Assembly (NCBI GenBank): GCA_963575745.1
Contig: CAUYUJ010016144.1
Location: forward strand, 163,240 to 227,239
Reading direction: 5' to 3'
DNA length: 64,000 nt
From: Prorocentrum cordatum
Taxonomy: Eukaryota; Sar; Dinophyceae; Prorocentrales; Prorocentraceae
The notes under the pieces are model-generated. The model was given only the letters and a program-made list of their open reading frames with translations, ran no database searches and was not told where the DNA came from. Of this stretch, positions 22,161-31,338 are shown piece after piece. The position numbers and the translations under genes were made by a program. How positions within the stretch are numbered: position 1 is the stretch's first letter; every line of letters begins with the position of its first letter.

Positions 22161-22424
22161 CAGGAGCGTGGCGGCCTTCCACGCTTTTGCAGGAGGAGAA
22201 GGCGGAAGATATCGATGAGAAAGAGGAGGGCATTGAAAGCAAAAAACCAGGAAAAGCAAACAGACAAACAAAAAACTGAATAGTGACCAAACAAGACCTA
22301 CCCAATTCCCGCCGCCCTCACTGGTTGTATGTGTGTATGTGTCCCTTGTGTTTTTTGGTTGCTCAGCCCTTGGTCGTTTGTTTCTGTAGTGTTGTGTTGG
22401 TTTTTTCGTTGTCTTTCAGTGCCC

Positions 22425-22660
22425 AGGAGGTTTCAGGAAGCCCCAGAAGGCCCCAGGAAGAACCCCAGGAGGTTCCAGGAGGCTTCAGGAAGCCTCACGA
22501 AGCCCCAGGAGCTCCAGGATGTTCCAGGGAGCCCCAGGAGGCCCCTGGAGGCCCCAGGAGGCCCTGGAGGCCCCAGGAGGCCCCTGGAGGCTCCTGGAGG
22601 TTTCAGGAAGCCCCAGGAAGCCCCAGGGTGGTCCAGAAGGCTCCAGGGGGCTCCAGAGAC
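22425..22660. repeat. CCAGGAGG-type repeat block
   Basis: Words CCCCAGGAGGCCC, TTCAGGAAGCC and CTCCAGGA recur every 9-18 bp. This resembles the CTTGG-type family in reverse orientation. It abuts the 3' end of the minus-strand gene. Confidence 0.75.
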
Positions 22661-24316
22661 GGCATTCGAGGAGACGCGCCCATGTCGCCCTCGTCCAACA
22701 TCTGAGGGAGTTCCCTGTCCAGCTGGTCGCGGGCTGGGGCAGCAGCCGCAGATCCCGAAGACGCCGCCACGGCCTGCCGCTTGGCTGGGGACGGGGAGCT
22801 CTCGATGTCGAGCGCGCCAGAGAGAGCCACCAAGTTCCTGAACCTTTTCGTCTCTGGAGACTGCAGCTCTCGCTGCACGGCGACCCGCACGCGCTCGGGG
22901 GCGGCCGTCGCCCTGGCCGCGGCGGCGCGAGGCCACCCGCCTTGAACAGGCCGCAGAGACGCTCGCCCTCCGTAGTCAAGTACTCGTCCGAGCTGCAGAT
23001 AGACTTGCGCTGGACGTCGGTATCATCAGTCCTCGGGGCGCGCCCGCGCGCGTGGTCCTTAGCGTTCACGAAGAAGCCCGCGCGCTCCATGAATACTACC
23101 ACGCAAGCGCGACTAGCTTTCTCGTGGAAGGCTGGGCTGACGAGGTTGAAAAAGTCCTGGGACTTGACGGACGGCCAACAGTCATTCTTCACGGCCTCGG
23201 GCTCGCACACCTGGTCAGCGACGGTGCGCGGTTCGTTTTTTTACCCACCTGGTCGCCCCCCACCGCGCCCAGCACACGGGCTCGAACTGACCGGCGCCCA
23301 GCAGGGCCTTGACCATTTTCGACGGCAGTTGGTTGAGGGGCCCGTCATCCAAGAAGTCGCCCATGGCGAGAGAACCAGGCCCCCCGCGCAGGGAGTCGAC
23401 CTCGGGCGTCACACGGACGCACGCAGACTCGAGGTCCAATTCGTGGACGCGGGCGCTGCGGCGGCAGAGCGCGAAGAGGCGCGACCGCCCCAGGGGCGTC
23501 TCCCCGAAATTTGGCACCCCACTAACGCCGCGGAGCCGAGCGGGCCCATGATTTCTGCCATGACGTTGGGCACCCACGTCTTGAAGTGTTCCTCCGTCAG
23601 CGCGATGCGCCACTCGGTCTCCTTTTGCGCGAGCGAGCCCTCCGCTGCGAGCCCGCTCAGCGCCTTTGCCGCCAGGGCGACGGGCCTGCCGCGGAGAGGG
23701 CCGCCCTCGCGCAGCGCCTTCGCATGCCAGACGAATTGCTTCAGGTCGGCCGTGGAGCGGGGGCGTTCTTCTGGATGTACTCGAAGCCCGTGCTTATGCT
23801 TTCGCTTGACAACTCGTAGAACCCGTTCTCCCTGGCGCTGGCCTCGACGTCCGGCCAAAGGAAGCGCGCGAAACTGCTTCCCGCCAAAGCGCCCAAAGGC
23901 GCACTGCCATTCCTTGACCCCCACCTCGGGGGCGAGAGCGCGGCGGCGATTGGGCCAGGTTGTCTGCTGCCTAGAAATCTGGAACAACCGTCAAACACCA
24001 CGCCGCCACACCCTCGCCACCCTGCTTCCGATCCGTGCACCTGGGGCCGCCCGAAGCAGAGCTTCTCGACGCCCCCGAGCGCCACGCTGGCAAAGATGGC
24101 CGTCTTCGCCTCGTCGGGGATGACGCAGCGTTCGACGGCGGTTTCCGCGCCGTCGGGGGCGTCAGAGATGCGCATCTGCAGCGCCGCGCCGAGTCTGCAT
24201 GCATGTCCAGGGGTGAAATCAATGACGCGCACGAGTGGGTTCTCGTTGGCGCCGATGTCGCCGGCGAGCTCAAGAAACGGCACCACTTCGCCACGGGGCA
24301 GCACGGCCGCTGCCAT
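22603..24316 (-). pseudogene. unidentified protein gene or pseudogene, frame broken about four times
   Basis: A convincing protein reads from an ATG at 24316 leftward: first part with GEVVPFLELAGDIGANENP, RVIDFTPGHACRL and VIPDEAKTAIFASV, then WPDVEASARENGFYELSSES, ADLKQFVWHAKALREGG, EEHFKTWVPNVMAEIMG, then FVNAKDHARG and ERVRVAVQREL. To follow it one must change frame near 23760, 23518, 23240 and 22915. Three of these coincide with homopolymers: G5 at 23759-23763, C4 at 23517-23520 and T7 at 23236-23242. Around 23970-23860 competing frames suggest an intron or another indel. Codons end mostly in G/C, as in the fibrillin gene. I do not recognise the family. A transcribed host gene with sequencing indels and a decayed copy are both possible; no poly(A) or spliced-leader relic was seen to mark it as retroposed. 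Confidence 0.5.
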
Positions 24317-24561
24317 TGGTGCATGAAGAGGGCGGCAGAACCAGCCCTCGGTCGCCGCGGTCTTGAGAGACGCTGAAGGCTCGCCAGAAGGCGCACGCTC
24401 GGCGTTGCGATTGAACCCAAATAGCTACGAGCTGCGAGAAGCGCCAGAAACATGCGCACAACTGAGCGGCTGCCCCGCCAGAGGATCCCAGGGCACCGCA
24501 AACCACCCTGGACCCGCCATTGCCTCGCACTGTTCTAGGGCGAGCGAGCCGCACACCGCTA

Positions 24562-26010
24562 GGCCTATCCTATTCCTGAACGAAGCGCTTTGCCTTCTGG
24601 ATTCGGTCTGGGGATCCAGGGCGACGCTCTATCGGGGTCGCTTTTTGCTGCTGCGCTTACTCCTACCTTACGTGATCTCTTCATATCCATCGAGGGGGCC
24701 AAACTGGGAATAAGCAGAGCGTGCGCTGACGATATTGGTGGTGTTCTTCGACAACTCCAGGGGCTACGTACGCTAGCTAGAATAATGAAGGTTTCTGCTC
24801 TGGTTGCGCATCTTGTCCTCAAACCACCCAAGTGCTTTTTGGCCCCTGTGGTCTCTGCGTTTACGCCGGCGTTGCAGGCTCGTGTTCGTGGATATCTGAA
24901 CATATGCATACCTCAGTGGGCGTCCTTCCAGGTTGCGGACAAATTGTTTTATCTGGGTATGTTTGCTGGCCCTGGGGCTACTCTTGAGGACTCCTGGAGC
25001 GCCCCCAGTCGGAAATATCAGTCTCGAGCCAAGGCTCTTGGAAAAGGTGCCCAAGCTACCTCGGCATCCTGCCAGCTCTACCAGACCCGTGCGCTACCGA
25101 CGCTCAGTTATGCTGCTCAGTATCTCCCGCCTCCGCGACGCATACTTGATCTGGAGATTGGAGCTCTCGCATCCGCCTTTCCCGTATCGATTGGAACGTC
25201 TAGTGCAGCTGCCTGGCACCGCCTTCGAGAGTGGAATGGTCCACGCGTCAACCCTCTTGCTCAGTTGTGTTTGGCAACCCTAGCACGCATGGCGATCAGT
25301 ACTGTTCCTGAATTATGGCGAGTGCTTTCTTGGCTCCACAAGTGCACCAACGATGATGAAGATAACCGTGATCAATGTCGTCTTTCGGTTCTCCCTCGTT
25401 CGCGTCGATGTCCCAGTCACTGGAAATGTCGTGCATATGTTGAGTTCCTGGAGGATGCGCGGACAGGTACACAGAGTCTGACAGATCACCATGCTGCAGT
25501 TGCTGCACATGCGGCACAGAGCGCTGTCCCCCGTCAAAAAGTGCAACGCGCTGCGATTCAGGCTTGCTGTGCAATGATCTCTGCACTGACTTTGCATGAC
25601 CTGTTCCGTCAGAGGCTACAGACATGGTGGCCAGATCGTGCGAGTGACATTGTCCAAGCTGACCTTGAATCCGTTCGTTTGTCGCTGAAGATTGCGCCCC
25701 CGTCTTGGGCTTGGGCATGGCTCAGGACTGCAGCTGGCGGGTGACTCGCGACCCACACGATTCTGAGTGAGCGTGGCAAATCGTCTTGCATCCTTGGCTG
25801 CCCCGAACGTCTAGACCGCCAATGCCACTATGCTCTCTGTCCCCGCTTGTCCTCTGCGATCTCTCTCGTCCTCGAGAATCGCGCTCTCGCTTCCGATCTG
25901 CTTATAAGATTGGGAATTGTTCACGCTTCGCGAATCCCCACCAGCCCATCCGAAAACAGCCACTTGAGCAAAGAGCACCGACTGTCGGGATTTGTTGGTC
26001 ATCTTCTCAG
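24562..26010 (+). pseudogene. non-LTR reverse-transcriptase relic with C-terminal Cys/His domain (retroelement type 2)
   Basis: The frame from 24590 to 25744 (384 codons) begins inside a reverse transcriptase. GIQGDALSGSLFAAAL fits the motif B region and CADD (24722-24733) is the catalytic Y/F-x-D-D position with Cys in place of aromatic. Then come LKPPKC, LYQTRALPTLSYAAQYLPPP (thumb-like segment) and a long helical region to a stop at 25742. The reading continues one frame over (about 25750-26010) with CILGCPERLDRQCHYALCPRL, a Cys-x3-Cys...His...Cys knuckle at the C-terminus. The N-terminal fingers, any endonuclease and any ORF1 are absent, so it is 5'-truncated, and it is frameshifted near 25745. 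The second copy at 58.1-60.0 kb has the same segment order. Evidence is motif-based. Confidence 0.65.
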
Positions 26011-26219
26011 CAATGATGCCCAGAGGGGTCGCTTTGATTCGATCAGGGAAGCGTGGGAGCACACAGAGAAACGAAGGACAGCGGACGCCGCCATATCCCA
26101 AGAGGGGAGGATGGAGGAGGAATCGGAGGAGAAGGCGGGGCAGGGGAGGAGTCAGGAGGAAGAGGGGGGGGCGGGCGAGCAGGGGAGGACGAGCAGAAGG
26201 GCCAGAGGCCTCTTGGATG

Positions 26220-26570
26220 CATCGCGGAGTCTCTTGGGATGTCTTTTGGGAGCCTCTTGGAGGCCTTGCGGGGCGTCTTGGGGGCCTCTTGGCGGCCCCA
26301 GGGGCTTTTAGGAGCGTCTTGGGTGCCATGGGGGAGCCTCTTCGGGTCTCTTGGGAGCCTCTCGGAGGCCGTTTGGGGCGTCTTGGGGGCCTCTTGGCGG
26401 CCCCGGGGGCTTCCAGGAGCGCATTGGGTGCCTCGGGGGAGCCTCTTGGGGCCTCTTGGGGGCCTCTTGGGGGCACCTTGGGGGCCTCTTGGAGGCCTCT
26501 TGGGGCCTCTCGTGGCTCTTTGGGATGGGTCTGGGAGGTATCTTGGGGCCATCTTTCGGGCGATCGATCA
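26220..26570. repeat. CTTGG-type degenerate repeat block
   Basis: TCTTGGGGGCCTCTTGG-like words repeat every 15-30 bp, with two longer near-copies (GCGTCTTGGGGGCCTCTTGG at about 26270 and 26380). Ends at a GATCGATCA word that leads into the composite element. Confidence 0.85.
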
Positions 26571-26579
26571 CAGCTGGGG

Positions 26580-26830
26580 CGAGCACTTCCCCCCCCCCCC
26601 CCCCCGTCGGGGCCAGAATCCCCGTGAGGGGTGTCGAATTTTAGCCCTCCCAGGAGTCGAAAGAGACCCCTCCAACCACCCGCGGGACGCCCTCTCCAGG
26701 CCCAGGGGGAGGGGGGGGGGAGGGGTAAACCCCTCCCCGAAGGGGAAGAAGGGGGTTGAGAACAGAGCGGGCTCTCTAAACCACTCACGCCCAAAGGGCT
26801 GGTGGGATTACGCACTGCACCGTCCACACA
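26580..26830. repeat. dispersed composite element, copy A
   Basis: Ordered modules: GAGGGGTGTCGAATTTTAGC, CCTCCCAGGAG, CCCTCCAACC, CCAGGCCCAGGGGGAGGG, AACCCCTCCCCGAAGGGG, then CTAAACCAC and GGGCTGGTGGGATT. The same modules in the same order occur at 47985-48905 (interrupted) and, in part, at 63755-63905. Confidence 0.75.
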
Positions 26831-26996
26831 CTAGAAGAAAAATACATAGCTGTTCACACGTGCCATTCACTTCGCCTGCTCCCTCCTGCGCTCAGCCAGG
26901 CCCCGCAAACCCGCATATCCGCGGCCAAAGCAGCGCTCCGAGATCTAAGGCTAACACGCCCAGATCGTGGAGATGGAGGCGCGTAGGGACGGGGCG

Positions 26997-27105
26997 TCGT
27001 CGTCGTCGTCGTACGCTTCGCTCCTCCTCCTCCTCCTCCTCCTCCTCCTCCTCCTCCTCCTCCTCCTCCTCTTCCACCTCCTCCTCCCCCTCCTCCCCTC
27101 CTCCT

Positions 27106-27136
<31 letters not shown>

Positions 27137-27545
27137 TCCTCCTCCTCCTCCTCCTCCTCCTCCCTCCTCCTCCTCCTCCTCCTCCTCCTCTCCCCCTCCT
27201 CCCCCCCCCCTCCTCCTCCTCCTCCTCCTCCTCCTCCTCCTCCTCCTCCTCATCCTCCTCCTCCTCCTCCTCCTCCTCCTCCTCCTCCTCCTCCTCCTCC
27301 TCCCTCCTCCTCCTCCTCCTCCTCCTCCTCCTCCTCCTCCTCCTCGTCCTCTTCCTCCCCCCCTCCCCCCCCCCTTCTTCCCCCTCCTCTTCCTGCTCCT
27401 CCTCCCCCTCCTCCTCCTCCGCCTCCTCCTCCTCCTCCTCCTCCTCCTCCTCCTCCTCCTCCTCCTCCTCCTCCTCCTCCCCCTCCCCCCCCCTTTCTCC
27501 GTCCTCATTTTCTTCCTTCTCCCCCTCCCCCTCTCCTCCTCCGGC
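26997..27545. repeat. (CTC)n microsatellite, about 550 bp
   Basis: The longest CTC/TCC tract here, with short C-runs and occasional GTC, CAT and CGC. It alone accounts for the long Ser-, Leu- or Pro-rich plus frames and Glu/Arg-rich minus frames. Confidence 0.97.
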
Positions 27546-27694
27546 CCCCCTTTTTCTCAAATGAAGGGAAAGGATGCGAGCGGCCGCGGCAGGCGAGGAA
27601 TATGATGAGGCTGCCGCCCAATAAAGAACTGTGAAAAATCACGATGCACGCGTAGAAGAGCCGAAGTGCGAATCAAAACAATAATGTTAAAACG

Positions 27695-27697
27695 TGG

Positions 27698-27734
<37 letters not shown>

Positions 27735-27872
27735 CATATGCATATATACACATATACATATGTACATAAATAAATACATACATATATAAATACATACATA
27801 CACACACATACATACATACATAGATACATACCTACATACATACACACATACATATACGTGCGCACACACATG

Positions 27873-27915
<43 letters not shown>
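27695..27915. repeat. (TA)n and (CATA)n compound microsatellite
   Basis: TA tracts at both ends (27697-27730 and 27876-27912), with CATA/CACA tetranucleotides between. Confidence 0.95.
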
Positions 27916-28051
27916 GAGGCGAGGGGTGAGATCGAAGTGGAACGGAGAGCCCCCCTACCCGGAAATCGATTTCGGTTTCGCGTTCGTGCGTGCCGCGCGT
28001 GCCGTGCGGGCGAGGCGAAGCTGCGTGGGCGGGCGAGAGAAAGTCTCCTGT

Positions 28052-28259
28052 GGCTGAAGCGCGGCGGGACCAAATGTCTCCCTTCCGGGCGGCCGGGGGC
28101 CCGCGGTGCCCCGCCGGTGTCTCGCTGGTGTCCCGTGTGGCTGAGGCGCGGCCGGGTCAAATGTCTCCCTTCCGGGCGGCCGGGGGCCCGCGGTGTCCCG
28201 CCGGTGTCCCGCTGGTGTCCCGTCGGTGTCCCGTCGGTGTCCCGATGATGATGATGATA

Positions 28260-28294
<35 letters not shown>

Positions 28295-28345
28295 GTTGAT
28301 GTTGATGTTGATGTTGTTGATGATGATGGTGATGATGATGTTGGC
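28052..28345. repeat. 88-bp direct repeat followed by (GGTGTCCC)n and (GAT)n
   Basis: GCTGAAGCGCGGC...GGTGTC at 28052 is repeated 88 bp later at 28140 with few changes. After the second copy GGTGTCCCGTC/GCT units repeat about five times (to 28243), then GATGAT triplets run to 28345. Confidence 0.85.
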
Positions 28346-28365
28346 GTTTTATTCTGATTATCGAT

Positions 28366-28925
28366 AGTGAGGTCGAATGTGAGATCGATAGTGATATCGG
28401 TTGTGAGATCGAGCGTGGGACCGAGTGTCATATCGATTGTGAGATCGATTGTGAGATCGATAGTGGTATCGGTAGTGAGATGGATTGTGAGACCGAATGG
28501 GAGATCGATTGTGAGATCGGTTGTGATATCGATCGTGAGATCGACAGTGAGACCGAATGTGAGATCGATTGTGGGATCTATTGTGAGATCGATTGTGAGA
28601 TTGATAGTCAGATCGATTGTGAGATCGATCTATTGAGATTGATAATGAGATCGATAGTGAGTTCGATAGTGAGATCGACGGTGAGACCGAATGTGAGATC
28701 GATTGTGAGATCGGTTGTGATATCGATAATAAGATCGGTAGGGAGACCGAATGTAAGATCGATAATGAGATCCAAAGTGAGTTCGGTAGTGAGATCGATA
28801 GTCAGATCGAATGTGAGATCGATTGTGATATCGATTCTGCGATCAATAGCGAGACCGAATGTGAGATCGATCGATTGAGCTCGATTGTGAGATCGGTACT
28901 GAGTTCGAAAGTGAGATCGATCGAG
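28366..28925. repeat. 12-bp minisatellite GAGATCGATTGT
   Basis: About 46 tandem units of 12 bp: GAGATCGATTGT with variants GAGATCGATAGT, GAGACCGAATGT, GATATCGATCGT and GAGATCGGTTGT. Four codons per unit keep frames open (RSIV or CEID repeats). Each unit carries a GATC, so that word recurs at 12-bp spacing. Confidence 0.93.
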
Positions 28926-28989
28926 TGCGACGTTGGTCCCTCCCCCCCCTTCACTTCCTTATCACCCGAAGGGTGGTCGTATAGATGTG

Positions 28990-29078
28990 TATATATATAT
29001 ATAATATATATAATATATATATATATATAAAATACACACATACATACATACATACATGCATACAGACATTCATATAAT

Positions 29079-29133
<55 letters not shown>

Positions 29134-29320
29134 ATATATAAACATACATATATACATACATACATACATACATACACACACACACACGTCTATACAATTT
29201 GTCTAAGAGATGTGGTATATCACTACGTATATGACGTTACGTATGACGTACATGCATGACATCCCAAAACACAAATCATTATCACACTGCATACATACAG
29301 ATATGTTTGTATGCATGTGT

Positions 29321-29390
<70 letters not shown>

Positions 29391-29440
29391 ATATATATAT
29401 ATATCATATATATATATATAATATATATATATATGAAGTG
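28990..29440. repeat. (TA)n-rich and (CATA)n microsatellite region
   Basis: TA tracts at 28993-29030, 29074-29124, 29320-29386 and 29392-29435 with CATA and CA runs between. The last ends just left of the non-LTR element. Confidence 0.95.
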
Positions 29441-29756
29441 CGGACAAGAGCAGAATTAGAGATGCATCAAATGTGTTGTCGTGGAGCGTTTGCGGTGCAG
29501 TTCGAAGAGAATTTTGAAATTAAATTCTTGAAATGGAAAATGTTGGTAGGGCCAGCATTCTTTGTGTGAGATGTTATTTTCGTTTGGTGGTTTGTTCATC
29601 AGTTTGAAATCAGTATGTAATTGAGTTTAGTTTCAAACCTGCTTTATCGCGTGATCGTCTAAAGAGGACACGCTGGCTCGACTTTCTGCACGTCGTAATG
29701 CAGTTCAAGCAGCTCTTTCGCCTGAGTCTCGTCGGAAAGCAGATGTTGTTACGCTT

Positions 29757-30783
29757 ATGGACACCGCCGAGAGCCAGAGCGTCATCTTCGCTCTTGCCCC
29801 TGCCTGGCCAGGCGGATGTGGCAGTGCAGCGGCTCCGCACCCTCCCGCCGGAGGTGTTGCGTCGAGCAGTGCTCCGCCCCCCTCTCTTGGAGGTGTTGGT
29901 GCGTTGAGCACTCCGCCGAGTGCCCTTTTGGGTGGCACTCCTGCTGCGGTCAGCGGTGCATGCCCGGGCGCGGGTTCCGTTCCCCCGGGGCATGCGGCGG
30001 ATGGTGAGTTGCAAGAAGAACCTGTACCGCCGGAACAGTCTGCAAGCCAGAATGACAAGCTTGACTTCATCATCCACCATATAGCCACGAAAACTGCTAT
30101 CACGAACTCGCAGATCCAGGTGATGCGTTCGACAAAGATTTTGATCAGCCAGGTCGAGACCAAGCTGCGGACCGAGATTTCGCAGGCAGTCGATCCGCTG
30201 AAGGACGAAATGGCTGATTTTCGGACGCGTTTATCCACGCTGGAATCCCGTCCTTCATCATCCGGCGTTTCAGGCCAACAGTTGCAGTTGATAAATTCCA
30301 TGGACATTTCTCATTGCCAGATTGCGTTGGGTGGGGTTCGATACGTCGGATTTGGACAAAAGAGTAGCAGATTTACAGAATATTGTTTCAAATGCGAATC
30401 CTGCAGTGAAGCCTGCTCTATTAGGCCATTTCTGTAATGGGCCGCGTCAGTCTCAGTCTGTTTCCAAGGCTTCGTTCATTCAATTTCCTTCTCAGAAAGC
30501 GGCCAGGGATTTTTTAAGCGCAGTTGGAGGCAAAGGCGCCCGTCTGACTTTTTCCAGCGGTGCGTCTCTCGTTTTGAAGCCCGCTAAATCAAAGATCAAC
30601 GCAACGCGTGATTGGGCATTGCGCGATGCTGAGAAGAAATTAAAAGCCCGTGCCCCGCGCAGCTCTGTCACTGTGGATTGGAAATCTCGCACGGTATCAG
30701 TTGATAATGTTGTTGGTTTTAAGCAGCAGGCCGGTGACTTGTTTGGAACATTTCTTGCGCCATTTAGTGACCTGACTCTCTAG
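29757..30783 (+). pseudogene. non-LTR ORF1: Gly/Pro-rich head, coiled coil, C-terminal domain; one frame change
   Basis: ORF1 proteins of non-LTR elements bind and chaperone the element RNA. From the ATG at 29757, residues about 10-80 are Gly/Pro/Ala/Ser-rich. About 95-165 form a heptad-like helix (HHIATKTAITNSQ, VETKLRTEISQAVDPL, RTRLSTLES), a likely coiled coil. The second part (30322-30783, another frame) begins DLDKRVADLQNIV and has FIQFPSQKAARDFL and a basic SSVTVDWKSRTVSV segment before the stop, compatible with an RRM-like nucleic-acid fold but not proven. The frame changes between about 30322 and 30350. An in-frame extension upstream of 29757 reads plausibly back to a stop near 29655 but has no ATG. 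Confidence 0.65.
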
Positions 30784-31338
30784 AATGCATGGGGTCGCGC
30801 ACAATTTTGTCCGCCTTCTGTTTCCTCTCCCTGTCCTCTTGCTTGTTCCTCCGCCCCTCACTCTGTGAGTAGTGTGCGGCCCCCTCCGCGTCGTTTGAGA
30901 CGACGAGGTCCTCGTTCCGAATCTTCGTTTCATCGGCGATTTGGGATGCAGGTTTCACGGCCGAGCCGTTCTGCGTCAATTTTTTGGAGCCGCCTTACGC
31001 TTGAGTCTTAGACCCGCCTGAAGCCGGAATTTTCGAGCCGCCTTAGTCTCCAAAGTTCGAGCCGCCTTACTCTTGATTTCCCGTGCCCTCGCCTTACCTC
31101 TGACGTTTCGAGCCGGCTTACTCTTGACTCCCAGCTTCCATCGGGCAGGTCGGATTTCCGATGCTCGCCAGGTGGTGCCAGAGTACCTCCGTCTATTTCG
31201 CCTCCTCGTCCTTCCTTCAGCCAACGCACTCTGCATGAATTTTTTGGGCGTGCTGAGCCATTTAATTCGAATTCCTTACCTCCAGATGGTGGTTGTGGTC
31301 AGTCCCAACCGTCTCGGGGGTGGACAGAACCCCCAACA
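30784..31338. other. inter-ORF region with short tandem repeats
   Basis: Between ORF1 and ORF2. At about 31000-31130 the word CGAGCCGCCTTACTCTTGA and variants repeat four to five times with about 30-bp spacing. No protein motif seen. Confidence 0.6.

Noticed and set aside
22519-24123. Plus-strand frame of about 534 codons
   Set aside because: It begins in the CCAGGAGG repeat and then runs antisense to the minus-strand reading, which has far better protein character.
26053-27564. Plus-strand frame of about 500 codons
   Set aside because: Its first part reads through the CTTGG block and the rest is poly-Ser/Pro/Leu from the CTC microsatellite; no domain.
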